A stretch of 34,529 nt of DNA. Source: Bacteroidota bacterium. Its GTDB lineage: Bacteria > Bacteroidota > Bacteroidia > Chitinophagales > Chitinophagaceae. A program made the translations under genes and the position numbers. Below are positions 8,097 to 16,812 of this stretch, one piece after another. Numbering within the stretch: the stretch's first letter is position 1; every line of letters begins with the position of its first letter. The notes below the pieces were generated by a model that was not told where the DNA came from, did not search any database, and saw only the letters and a program-made list of their open reading frames with translations. The stretch is taken from positions 1 to 34,529 of the forward strand of contig JABDFS010000035.1 of NCBI GenBank assembly GCA_013286425.1. The letters run 5' to 3'.

Positions 8097-8732
8097 ATGC
8101 GTATGCAACAGATTTTTATTTTAGGATCAGGGGGTTTTGCAAAAGAAGTTTTTGCTTTAATAAAGCAAATTGGCAGTTATGAATTTTCGGGTTTCATTGA
8201 TATTGACAAAAAACCGGATATTATAATTGGTGGTAAGAATTACAAAGTTTACGCTGAGAATTATTTGGAAAATGTTGATAAAGATATTCGTTTGGTAATT
8301 GGAGTTGGAGATCCAAAATTGATAGAAAAACTTGCAAATAAGTTCAGGAATAAATTTAAATTTCCAAACTTAATTCACCCAAGTGTTATAGGCAATTTTG
8401 ATGATATATCGAAGGGTAACGGCAACGTTATTACTCAAAATTGCGTTTTTACAACCTCCATTAAAATTGGTTCTTTCAACATTTTTAATCTGAGCACAAC
8501 AGTAGGGCATGACGTAATCATTGGTAATTACAATGTTATAAATCCTGCAGTGAACATATCAGGCGGCGTTATAATAGGCAATTCAAATTTAATTGGCGTT
8601 AATGCTACAATACTTCAATATAAAAGCGTTGGCAATTATTCAACTGTTGGCGCATCAAGCCTTGTAACAAAAGACGTTGAAGACAATACTATAGTTACCG
8701 GTATTCCGGCTAAAAAATTTATTAAGTCATAA
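8097..8732 (+). CDS. NeuD/PglD-family hexapeptide acyltransferase (probable LegH role)
   Basis: 211 residues. An N-terminal Rossmann-like PglD domain (IFILGSGGFAKEV) is followed by a left-handed beta-helix with repeated [IV]G-N/K steps. The likely catalytic His is His138 in STTVGHDVIIG, where PglD has its acetyl-transfer base. The protein ends in the usual GIPAKKF. ATG 8103 is an alternative start. Lying between legC and legI, it most likely N-acetylates the 4-amino group of the LegC product using acetyl-CoA. Related NeuD proteins O-acetylate sialic acid, so that remains an alternative. Confidence 0.83.
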   Translation: MRMQQIFILGSGGFAKEVFALIKQIGSYEFSGFIDIDKKPDIIIGGKNYKVYAENYLENVDKDIRLVIGVGDPKLIEKLANKFRNKFKFPNLIHPSVIGNFDDISKGNGNVITQNCVFTTSIKIGSFNIFNLSTTVGHDVIIGNYNVINPAVNISGGVIIGNSNLIGVNATILQYKSVGNYSTVGASSLVTKDVEDNTIVTGIPAKKFIKS

Positions 8733-8748
8733 ATTTTGTAAATCATCA

Positions 8749-9756
8749 ATGCCCAGAGTTCTTATTATAGCAGAAGCAGGTGTAAATCATAACGGAAACA
8801 TTGAAACTGCAAAAAAACTAATTGATGCAGCAGCAGATGCGAAGGCTGATTATGTGAAATTTCAAACATTCAAAGCCGAAAAGAATATTACAAGAGAGGC
8901 ACCGAAAGCAACTTACCAGATTAAGAATGATTCATCAAGTGACAGCCAACTTGAAATGGTAAAAAAATTGGAGCTTTCAGAAAATGATCATGAATTATTA
9001 ATAGAGTATTCGGCAAAAAAGAATATTCGATTTCTATCAACACCATTTGACTTTGAAAGTATTACTTTATTAAAAAAGTTTGGCATAAACATAGGAAAAA
9101 TCCCTTCGGGAGAAATTACAAATCTCCCATACTTGCGCAAAATGGCGTCATCATTTAATAAGCTAATTCTTTCTACGGGAATGGCAACTATTGAAGAAAT
9201 AGCTGATGCTTTGAAGATCATATTTCAAACAGGATTTAATAAAAATAATGTAACGATACTTCATTGCAATACCGAGTATCCAACACCGATGAATGATGTA
9301 AATCTTCTCGCGATGCTTGATATAAAAAAGAAATTTAAAACAAAAATTGGTTATTCAGATCATACTTTGGGCATCGAAGTTCCAATAGCTGCAACGGCAC
9401 TGGGCGCAACCATAATTGAAAAGCATTTTACATTGGATAGAAATATGCCCGGCCCTGATCATGCGGCTTCTCTGGAACCAGACGAATTAAAAGCAATGAT
9501 TACAGGCATAAGAAATATAGAAGAAGCTCTAGGTAAAAGACATAAAAAACCATCTTCATCGGAATTAAAGAATATTGCTATTGCCCGTAAAAGTATAGTG
9601 GCATCAAAGAGAATACATAAGAATGAAATATTTACAGAAGATAATATAACTGTAAAAAGACCAGGAACCGGTATCTCTCCAATGCAATGGGATAATGTGC
9701 TTGGTAAAAGAGCCATTAAAGATTTTGAAGAAGATGAATTGATAATAACCAGATGA
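8749..9756 (+). CDS. legI: LegI/NeuB-family nonulosonic acid synthase
   Basis: 335 residues, the normal NeuB length. The barrel starts with AEAGVNHNG (residues 8-16). Other family marks are PSGEITNLPYL, LSTGMAT, HCNTEYPTP and GYSDHTLG, followed by EKHFTLDR and PGPDHAASLEP. The C-terminal ~60 residues are an SAF (antifreeze-like) domain, with the usual RKSIVA segment at its start. Known chemistry: condensation of phosphoenolpyruvate with a 6-carbon N-acyl amino sugar to give a 9-carbon nonulosonic acid. The LegB/LegC genes beside it point to a legionaminic-type product rather than N-acetylneuraminate. Its stop overlaps the start of legG by 4 bases. Confidence 0.93.
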   Translation: MPRVLIIAEAGVNHNGNIETAKKLIDAAADAKADYVKFQTFKAEKNITREAPKATYQIKNDSSSDSQLEMVKKLELSENDHELLIEYSAKKNIRFLSTPFDFESITLLKKFGINIGKIPSGEITNLPYLRKMASSFNKLILSTGMATIEEIADALKIIFQTGFNKNNVTILHCNTEYPTPMNDVNLLAMLDIKKKFKTKIGYSDHTLGIEVPIAATALGATIIEKHFTLDRNMPGPDHAASLEPDELKAMITGIRNIEEALGKRHKKPSSSELKNIAIARKSIVASKRIHKNEIFTEDNITVKRPGTGISPMQWDNVLGKRAIKDFEEDELIITR

Positions 9757-10916
9757 AAAAAATATGTGTTGTAACAGGTAGTCGTGCTGAATATGGGCTT
9801 TTAAAGCCTTTAATTGAAGCTATTCTAAACGAAAAGAAATGGAAGCTTCAATTGGTTGTTACAGGTATGCATTTATCGCCTGAATTCGGTTTAACTTATA
9901 ATAAAGTAAAACAGGATTTTCGCATTGATAAAAAAGTTGAAATGTTGTTATCATCTGATACAACTGAGGGCGTAGTAAAGTCAATGGGAATTGGTTTAAT
10001 TGGATTTGCAGATGCACTGAAAGAATTGCATCCTGACCTTATAGTTATTTTAGGAGACAGGTTTGAAATTCTTGCCGTATCCCAAACAGCACTGATCTAC
10101 AAAATTCCTGTAGCACACATTAATGGAGGAGAAATTACAGAAGGGGCTTATGATGATTCTATTCGCAATGCTATCACAAAAATGAGTCACCTGCATTTTG
10201 CTTCTACTGAAATTTACAGGGCCAGAATAATTCAAATGGGTGAAAATCCAAAACATGTTTTTAATGTTGGCGCTTTAAGTATAGACAACATTAAAAACCT
10301 GCATTTGCTATCAAAATCAGAAGTTGAGAAAAGACTCCAAATAAAATTCAAAAAATATAATTATCTGGTAACGTATCATCCTGTTACTTTAAACGATGTG
10401 AATACACTTCAGGAATTTAAGCAGTTAATTGCTGTTATAGATATTCAGGAAGATAGCTTTTTTATTTTCACTAAATCGAATGCAGATAATGGCGGAAGAG
10501 AAATTAATAATCTTATTGATGAATATGTGTTAACCCATCCGCATAAAAGTTGTGTTTTTGCATCTTTAGGAGAATTGATGTACCTGTCAACAATGCAATA
10601 TATGTCTGGTGTAGTAGGTAATAGTTCAAGCGGTATCGTTGAAGCTCCTGCATTACTAATTCCAACTATTAATATTGGTGACAGACAAAAAGGAAGAATA
10701 CAATCAAAGAGCATAATTAATTGTACTACTGATAAAGAAGCAATTGAAAATGCTTTTAAAAAAATAAAAAGCGATTCATTCAGGCATATACTCAAAAAAA
10801 ACAAAAACCCTTATGGTTCAGGTAATACTGCGATAAACATAGTCAAAAAATTAAAGGCAATAGATTGGAATGATTTGATACCCAAGAAATTTTATGATAT
10901 AAATTTTCATAAATGA
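9753..10916 (+). CDS. legG: LegG/NeuC-family hydrolysing sugar-nucleotide 2-epimerase
   Basis: 387 residues of the UDP-GlcNAc 2-epimerase (GT-B-like) family. It begins with VVTGSRAEYGLLKPLIEAI, with DLIVILGDRFE, HINGGEITEGAYDD and the nucleotide-binding GNSSSGIVEAP motif following. The length and the RAEYG motif fit the hydrolysing NeuC type, which releases free sugar and nucleotide, rather than the non-hydrolysing WecB type. In the legionaminic pathway it frees 2,4-diacetamido-trideoxymannose, the substrate of LegI. It overlaps legI and the following gene by 4 bases each (ATGA), a sign of translational coupling. Confidence 0.92.
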   Translation: MKKICVVTGSRAEYGLLKPLIEAILNEKKWKLQLVVTGMHLSPEFGLTYNKVKQDFRIDKKVEMLLSSDTTEGVVKSMGIGLIGFADALKELHPDLIVILGDRFEILAVSQTALIYKIPVAHINGGEITEGAYDDSIRNAITKMSHLHFASTEIYRARIIQMGENPKHVFNVGALSIDNIKNLHLLSKSEVEKRLQIKFKKYNYLVTYHPVTLNDVNTLQEFKQLIAVIDIQEDSFFIFTKSNADNGGREINNLIDEYVLTHPHKSCVFASLGELMYLSTMQYMSGVVGNSSSGIVEAPALLIPTINIGDRQKGRIQSKSIINCTTDKEAIENAFKKIKSDSFRHILKKNKNPYGSGNTAINIVKKLKAIDWNDLIPKKFYDINFHK

Positions 10917-11971
10917 ATTATTTAAAAGATCATCTGATATCTATAAATACAACGATTAAAGATGCCCTGAAAATATTAGACAATCAAGGTTTAATTGCTA
11001 ATGTCTTATTTGCTATTGATGATAATAATAATTTAAGAGGTTCTCTTACAGATGGTGATATAAGAAGAGGTTTAATAAAAGGAATTAATATCAGTGATTC
11101 AGTAGAAAAGATAATTAATAAACAATGTAAATATATAAGAGACTCTTTTATTGAAAACGAGATAATAAGTACATACAGAAAATCCAATATTTTTTTCATT
11201 CCCGTTGTAGATAATGATATGAAAGTTGTTTCAATATTAGATCTACGTGAATTAAAGAACATTATACCTGTCGATGCTTTGATTATGGCTGGTGGAAAAG
11301 GAAAAAGGTTATTGCCGCTTACACTTAACACCCCCAAACCTTTATTAAAAATTGGAGACAAACCTGTAATTGAATATAATATTGACAGGATAAAAAGTTT
11401 TGGTGTAAAAAACATTTTTATAAGTATAAATTATTTGGGGGAACAGTTAATCGAGTACTTTGGAGATGGGGCCTCAAAAAATATTGCAATAAAATTTATA
11501 AAAGAAGAAAGGCCTCTGGGGACAATAGGTGCTATTAAACTTATTGAAAGTGCATTAAGCCATGATACTATCTTAATAATGAATTCAGATTTGCTTACTA
11601 CTATTGATCTGAATGGGTTTTATAATGAATTTATTAGCGCCGATGCTGATATGGCTGTGGCTTCAACAATTTATAATGTTGATATTCCTTATGCTGTTAT
11701 GGAGATTAATAATAATAACGTTGTAAGTTCTTTAAAGGAAAAGCCCAAATACACTTATTATTCAAACGCAGGAATTTATTTGATAAAGAAAGAAGTTCTA
11801 AAACATATACCGAATGATTTTTTTGACAGTACTGATCTTATGGAATGCCTGATTAATGAAGGGAAAAAGATTGTTACTTTTCCTATTCTCGGTTATTGGC
11901 TCGATATTGGAAACTTTGACGATTATAAAAAAGCCCAGGAAGATATTAAGCACATAAACATTTCGCTATAA
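10913..11971 (+). CDS. PtmE-like CBS-domain nucleotidyltransferase
   Basis: 352 residues: two CBS motifs in the first ~120 (SLTDGDIRRGLIKG and a second IPVVDNDMKVVSILDLREL), then an NTP-transferase domain starting at DALIMAGGKGKRLLPLT with PKPLLKIGDKPVIEY and the metal-binding MNSDLLT. This CBS + nucleotidyltransferase architecture matches Campylobacter PtmE, which makes GDP-glucosamine for the GDP-linked legionaminic acid route. CBS domains usually sense adenine nucleotides. Its presence suggests LegB, LegC and LegG here work on GDP-linked rather than UDP-linked intermediates. The nucleotide specificity is inferred. Confidence 0.83.
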   Translation: MNYLKDHLISINTTIKDALKILDNQGLIANVLFAIDDNNNLRGSLTDGDIRRGLIKGINISDSVEKIINKQCKYIRDSFIENEIISTYRKSNIFFIPVVDNDMKVVSILDLRELKNIIPVDALIMAGGKGKRLLPLTLNTPKPLLKIGDKPVIEYNIDRIKSFGVKNIFISINYLGEQLIEYFGDGASKNIAIKFIKEERPLGTIGAIKLIESALSHDTILIMNSDLLTTIDLNGFYNEFISADADMAVASTIYNVDIPYAVMEINNNNVVSSLKEKPKYTYYSNAGIYLIKKEVLKHIPNDFFDSTDLMECLINEGKKIVTFPILGYWLDIGNFDDYKKAQEDIKHINISL

Positions 11972-11987
11972 ACTTCTAAGGAAAATA

Positions 11988-12761
11988 ATGAATGCAATAA
12001 TAATAGTTGCAAGACTTGAATCCGAGAGATTACCTCAAAAACATCTACAAATTGTTGAGGAATTGCCTTTAATAAAATGGCTTACAAAACGTATACAAGT
12101 AAATTTCAAAAATGAAATAGAACAAGGGTTGCAAATTGTTATTGCTTCGCCGGACACGGTTTTAAATAAGCAGTTTGAAGATCTATATAAAAATGAAGAA
12201 ATAAGTATTTTCAGAGGTACTGAAAATAATGTACCACTACGGGTAATGGAATGTTCTGACAGGTTCAACTTTAAAAAAGTTGTAATAGCAGACGGCGATA
12301 ATTTCTTATTATCTATGGAAGCGATAAAAGCTGTTTTTGAAAATTTAATTGCTGGATCACTGATGGTAAAAACAGAAGGTTTACCCTTAGGTATGAATGT
12401 TATGGGTTGGGATACAGGTTATCTAAAGAATATTTTGCTCAACAATAGTTATCAACTTCTTGAAACGGGTTGGGGAAGAATTTTTAAAGATGAAGAAATT
12501 AAGAAATTAAAGTTTAATTATTCTGTTATACCGCATTTTAGTGAACTCCGTTTTACAACTGACTATCCTGAAGATTTGCAATTCATGAAAGAAATGTTTC
12601 ATCATCTTGGGCAAAAAGCATTAACAGCCTCTTCAGAAGAAATAATTGCTACATGCATTTCAAATAATTCTTTTAGATTAAATGGCTACTTATCTAAAAT
12701 TTATTTCGAAAATTTTTATAAAAAGATGGCGGACGAAAGATATTTAAACCATGAAAAATAA
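11988..12761 (+). CDS. SpsF-like cytidylyltransferase-family protein
   Basis: 257 residues. The start, IIIVARLESERLPQKHL, resembles the SpsF/CMP-Kdo-synthetase-like motif (QARMGSxRLPGK) rather than the PARGGSKGLPGKN motif of NeuA/LegF. Other marks are the likely metal-binding DGDNFLL and RFTTDYPEDLQFM near the C-terminal end, a typical SpsF feature. Gly positions of the usual signature are replaced (ARLES instead of ARMGS). Position after the nonulosonate genes suggests it activates the sugar, probably with CTP, but that activity is unproved. It could also serve a different sugar. No other CMP-sugar synthetase is seen in the window. Confidence 0.7.
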   Translation: MNAIIIVARLESERLPQKHLQIVEELPLIKWLTKRIQVNFKNEIEQGLQIVIASPDTVLNKQFEDLYKNEEISIFRGTENNVPLRVMECSDRFNFKKVVIADGDNFLLSMEAIKAVFENLIAGSLMVKTEGLPLGMNVMGWDTGYLKNILLNNSYQLLETGWGRIFKDEEIKKLKFNYSVIPHFSELRFTTDYPEDLQFMKEMFHHLGQKALTASSEEIIATCISNNSFRLNGYLSKIYFENFYKKMADERYLNHEK

Positions 12762-12805
12762 CTGCTCTATTAATTTCTCAAACCTTAAATATATAAACAC
12801 GATTC

Positions 12806-13987
12806 GTGCCTAACATAACAAATATTGTTTATGTTACTTATCAATCACTGACTGCAAAATTTAAGCAAGACTTTTACATTGATTCTGTTAAAGAAAAAGG
12901 CTTTGATGTTGAATATTGGAACTTATCAGATATTTATCATCAGAATCTTATTATTAATTCAGCTTTAAATGAAAGTATTGTAAAAAATTTTTCTTCGCTT
13001 AAACAGGTTGAGGAAGAAATATTAAGAGTTAAGTATAAAACACTGTTTATTTTTAATATAAATTATTATGGAGAAGTGTATACTTTATTTAGACTTTTTT
13101 CTAAGCACAAGTGTATAACAGCTTTTTTTGCCAGAGGAGCAATTCCTTTTCCTTTCTTAAACGAGTCGCTGCTTAAAAAGACTTTCTCAAAAATCAACGC
13201 ATTCAGCGACCTTAAATTTTTAAAAAAAGCATTTTCTAATCAATTGGCAGCATTGGCAAGAAGATTAAAATTAATTCATCCTTTTACATATGTTTTTTAT
13301 GCAGGGAAAAGAGGATTATCAACCATTGGATATGGCGGTGAAAACAATTTAGATAAGTCAATCTTAATTCCTGTAAATTCTTTTGACTTTGATAAATCGA
13401 TTACTATAAAACATACTGACGAGAATCTTATTGACCAGCGATATTGTGTTTTTCTCGATGCTTATTTGCCTTTCCATCCGGATTTTGATCTGGTTCATAT
13501 GCCTAAAGTAAATGCTGAAACCTATTATAACTCTTTAAATAATTTTTTTGATTACATAGAACGAGTAATAAATCTGAAAGTTGTGATAGCTGCTCATCCA
13601 AGATCAGATTATGAAAAAAAAAGATTTTATAAAAACCGTAGAATTATAAAATATAAAACCGGTGAGCTGATCAAACATTCTGAATTTGTCTTAACGCATG
13701 CCAGTACTTCGGTTTCGTTTGCCATTATTTTTAAAAAGCCTGTTGTTTTTATTTATGGCAATGATATAAAAAAGACATATCCTCACGGTATGTATCTTCA
13801 AATTTTGCACTTTGCAAATGTGTTAAATACTACTTGTGTTAATATAGATGAATCAGAACATGAACTCAAAATACCTGATGTAGATGAAAAAGCATACAGG
13901 AATTATAAGTATAATTTTTTAGCAAGTTCCGAAAGCGAACATGAGCTAACTGAAAATATATTTAAAAACTTTTTGACAGCCCTATAA
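12806..13987 (+). CDS. Putative GT-B glycosyltransferase with HP motif (nonulosonate transferase candidate)
   Basis: 393 residues, GTG start, no better start nearby. I do not recognise a named family with certainty. The C-terminal half has the layout of GT-B sialyl/polysialyl-type transferases: FLDAYLPFHPDFD (residues 226-238), VVIAAHPRSDYE with an HP motif at 264-265, and FVLTHASTSVSFAIIFKKP (about 294-312), which resembles the Ser/Thr-rich nucleotide-binding segment of these enzymes. There is no signal peptide or membrane segment, so it should act on the cytoplasmic face. Next to the nonulosonate genes and Wzx, a role in transferring the CMP-nonulosonic acid is plausible. A CDP-glycerol-type transferase is an alternative. 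Confidence 0.6.
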   Translation: MPNITNIVYVTYQSLTAKFKQDFYIDSVKEKGFDVEYWNLSDIYHQNLIINSALNESIVKNFSSLKQVEEEILRVKYKTLFIFNINYYGEVYTLFRLFSKHKCITAFFARGAIPFPFLNESLLKKTFSKINAFSDLKFLKKAFSNQLAALARRLKLIHPFTYVFYAGKRGLSTIGYGGENNLDKSILIPVNSFDFDKSITIKHTDENLIDQRYCVFLDAYLPFHPDFDLVHMPKVNAETYYNSLNNFFDYIERVINLKVVIAAHPRSDYEKKRFYKNRRIIKYKTGELIKHSEFVLTHASTSVSFAIIFKKPVVFIYGNDIKKTYPHGMYLQILHFANVLNTTCVNIDESEHELKIPDVDEKAYRNYKYNFLASSESEHELTENIFKNFLTAL

Positions 13988-13997
13988 TATAGAACCT

Positions 13998-15578
13998 GTG
14001 AGTAATATAATGCAGTCATACACAAAAAATTATTTTAAGATATATGCTACACAACTCTTATCAATATTTATAAATGTTTTATCACTTGTTATTGTAATAC
14101 CATACTTATCTAATGATTCTAAAATTTATGGTATTTATACATTGTGCATTTCTTTTAATATTTTTTTGTCTTATTCAGATATAGGTTTTTTAAATGCGGG
14201 TTATAAATACGCAAGTGAGTACTACGCAAAAAATAAAAAAAATGAAGAGATTAAAATAATAGGTTTTTTAACCTTCATACTTTTAATTTTTACACTGCTT
14301 TTTGCAGTAGTAATTATTATATTTTCTTTCTATCCTTCGTGGCTAATTAAAGATATTTCAACTGCAAAAGATATTTCAGTAGCTAAAAATCTTCTGCTTT
14401 TACTCGCTTTGTTTTCTCCAAACATGCTAATCCAGCGAATACTTCAAATTATATATGGAGTACGTGTTCAGGATTATATTTTGCAAACAATTCTGGTAGT
14501 AGTAAATGCATTAAAAATTGCGTCTGTTTATTTCTTTATAAAAAATGGTCAATGCAACATCATAGGTTATTTTTTGTTTTGTCAAATTACTGCACTTATT
14601 GGTTTATTAGTTGGCGTGTTCCTTGCAAAGAGAAAATTCTCCGTTTCATTTAAATCAATAATCGCCAATACTCGTTTTTCAAGAGAAACATATAGATCAA
14701 TTAAGGGATTAGCTTTAAGTTCTCTCTATATAACAATTGCATGGATCTTATTTTACGAGTTTGATCCGTACGCAATTGCAAAATTATCCGGCGCAGAGGC
14801 AGTGGCATATTATTCAGTTGGCCTAACCTGCCTTGCATTTTTCCGATCGATATTTGGCGCATTATTTAATCCTTTTAATGCAAGGTTTAATCATTTTGTA
14901 GCCTTGAAAAATTTTGAAGGACTCGCTAATTTTAGTAAAACAGTAATCTGTATTTTATTACCGGCTATTATGTTTCCAACATTAGCGCTTTCATTATTAA
15001 GTAAACAATTCGTTTATACCTGGATTGGAGATAAATACCAGCAAAGTGTACAAATTGTTGCTTTACTATCGCTTTGCAATCTTTTTGCGTTTATTAATTA
15101 CCCTGCAGGCATTTTGTCTATTGCAACTAAAAAAACGAAGTTCATTTATATCATATCAACCGTTCAAATTATTGTTTATTGGGGAGGGATTATTTTATTT
15201 TTTCATAAGTATGGATATATTGTTTTTGCTTACTTTGAGCTTGCATGTTTTTCAATAACCAGCATTTTTTATACATTCTTTCTATGCGATTTTTTGCAAA
15301 AAAATATTTTTATATTTTTAAAAGAACTTATAGTTCCTGCAATTTTACCTGTTGGGTTGCTTATTTTTAGCCTGCTGTTTTTACGTAACTATCTTCCTCT
15401 CGAAAAAAATAAATTGTATTTGCTGGAAGTTGTGATTACTGCTATCGTTAGTTCTGGTGCATCAATGTTATTGTACTATTTTACTTCGCCTATTTTCAAA
15501 AATTATATAAACAATATATTTATTAGAATAAAGCAATCTGTAACAAATTTTGGCGGAAGAAAAATAAAATTGTTATAG
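13998..15578 (+). CDS. Wzx-like polysaccharide flippase
   Basis: 526 residues with about 12-14 hydrophobic helices spread along the protein, in the style of the MATE/MVF oligosaccharide flippases. The first helix (ATQLLSIFINVLSLVIVIPYL) followed by IYGIYTLCISF and a helix with SDIGF near residue 55 is a common Wzx opening. It would flip the undecaprenyl-linked repeat unit across the inner membrane. The start is GTG 13998; ATG 14010, four codons in, is equally possible. It lies 10 bases after the putative transferase and 32 before the polymerase. Confidence 0.85.
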   Translation: MSNIMQSYTKNYFKIYATQLLSIFINVLSLVIVIPYLSNDSKIYGIYTLCISFNIFLSYSDIGFLNAGYKYASEYYAKNKKNEEIKIIGFLTFILLIFTLLFAVVIIIFSFYPSWLIKDISTAKDISVAKNLLLLLALFSPNMLIQRILQIIYGVRVQDYILQTILVVVNALKIASVYFFIKNGQCNIIGYFLFCQITALIGLLVGVFLAKRKFSVSFKSIIANTRFSRETYRSIKGLALSSLYITIAWILFYEFDPYAIAKLSGAEAVAYYSVGLTCLAFFRSIFGALFNPFNARFNHFVALKNFEGLANFSKTVICILLPAIMFPTLALSLLSKQFVYTWIGDKYQQSVQIVALLSLCNLFAFINYPAGILSIATKKTKFIYIISTVQIIVYWGGIILFFHKYGYIVFAYFELACFSITSIFYTFFLCDFLQKNIFIFLKELIVPAILPVGLLIFSLLFLRNYLPLEKNKLYLLEVVITAIVSSGASMLLYYFTSPIFKNYINNIFIRIKQSVTNFGGRKIKLL

Positions 15579-15610
15579 CTGGCTCTATAAGTAAAGACAA
15601 GGTTTACTGC

Positions 15611-16807
15611 TTGAAAAAAGTTTTTATATCCATATTGTTATTTTATTTGATCGTTCATTTTATTGTACCAGGTATATATTTTTCATTTGTTGGAAGCTAT
15701 AATACCTACACAAACATTGATGATAAACAAGCCGTTTTGCAAGGATTTATACTAAATGCAGTAACTATTTTGGGAACTATAGTAGTAGTTTATTTTTTAC
15801 CGACAAAAAAAGAAAAAAAATTAATCTTTCCTAAGTTTTATAATCTTACACCATTATATTATTTCTCAATTTTTTTATTTATTGTATTCTTTTTTCTAGG
15901 TGGTGGTTTTGAAGGAAAAATCACCGGTAATTCACTTGGCTCTTTGTTTAATTATATTGCTTTTTTTTTCAACCCGTTTATAATTTTATTATGCATATTG
16001 TTTTATCAGCGTAAACCTTTTAATATAATTTTTTTATGCCTTATCTATCTTATCTATGCAACAGTTACGGGTAGCAGAAGCGGGTTTATTTCTTTGTTTA
16101 TAATCTTTTTAATGTATCCTGCATTTAGTAATTATCAGGTGTATAAAAAGAGTATTAAAAAGCTATTAATCTTTTTGTTATTTTTTACTCCTTTTTTATT
16201 TCTGGCAGCAACTATTTTTATACGAAAATCAAACATTCAACTTGATTCCAGCTTTATTGCCAAGATGATTATGGGAAGATTGTCGTTCCTTGAAACATCT
16301 ATGTTGCCTATTCATTATAAAAATCTTGATGATCCACTATATATATTTTATGATAAATATGGATTAATAAATCAAATTAAACTTATTATCGATTCATTAT
16401 TTCCAGGTAACTTTTTTGGGAATGATGTAATGCCTAATCAATATTACAGAGCAGCATTTATGGGGTACCCGGTTCCATTTGTAATTAGTGTTTACACTTC
16501 TATAAATATTACGCTACCTGTTTATTTATATATGTATTTTGGGGGAATAGTTTCTTGTTTGATAGGGATAGGTATTCTTGTTTTGTATTATAAGTTAATA
16601 GTAAAATCTGTTAACAATATTTATTTGCTACTTCCACTTCTTGCAAGTCTATATCATCTGTTATATTTCTTTGATTGGGTAATGTGGTTCATTCAATTTT
16701 TTACTTTTTTGCTTACATCACTTGCAGTATATGCATTTGCCATTACACGAAAATCTCTTGTTGAAATAATAAAGCAAGATCCTGTTCAGTTACAAAAAGA
16801 GAATTAA
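15611..16807 (+). CDS. Wzy-like O-antigen/capsule repeat-unit polymerase
   Basis: 398 residues, TTG start (no Met codon earlier or soon after in this frame). About ten hydrophobic helices. A central VTGSRSGFISLFIIF segment resembles the conserved R-G/S-x-x-G motif of Wzy/EpsG-type polymerases, and a larger hydrophilic loop lies around residues 205-290. Wzy proteins diverge strongly, so identification rests on topology, size and location beside Wzx and Wzz. It would join repeat units on the periplasmic face. Very AT-rich, with long T runs including T9 at 15961-15969. Confidence 0.75.
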   Translation: MKKVFISILLFYLIVHFIVPGIYFSFVGSYNTYTNIDDKQAVLQGFILNAVTILGTIVVVYFLPTKKEKKLIFPKFYNLTPLYYFSIFLFIVFFFLGGGFEGKITGNSLGSLFNYIAFFFNPFIILLCILFYQRKPFNIIFLCLIYLIYATVTGSRSGFISLFIIFLMYPAFSNYQVYKKSIKKLLIFLLFFTPFLFLAATIFIRKSNIQLDSSFIAKMIMGRLSFLETSMLPIHYKNLDDPLYIFYDKYGLINQIKLIIDSLFPGNFFGNDVMPNQYYRAAFMGYPVPFVISVYTSINITLPVYLYMYFGGIVSCLIGIGILVLYYKLIVKSVNNIYLLLPLLASLYHLLYFFDWVMWFIQFFTFLLTSLAVYAFAITRKSLVEIIKQDPVQLQKEN

Positions 16808-16812
16808 CTCAA

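Noticed and set aside
15025-15258. 77-codon frame on the + strand inside wzx
   Set aside because: Shadow frame of a strongly supported membrane protein gene, with no start signal or family resemblance.
15961-15969. T9 homopolymer in wzy as a second slippage site
   Set aside because: T-runs are frequent in this AT-rich gene and the tract simply encodes Phe residues; not distinguishable from background.
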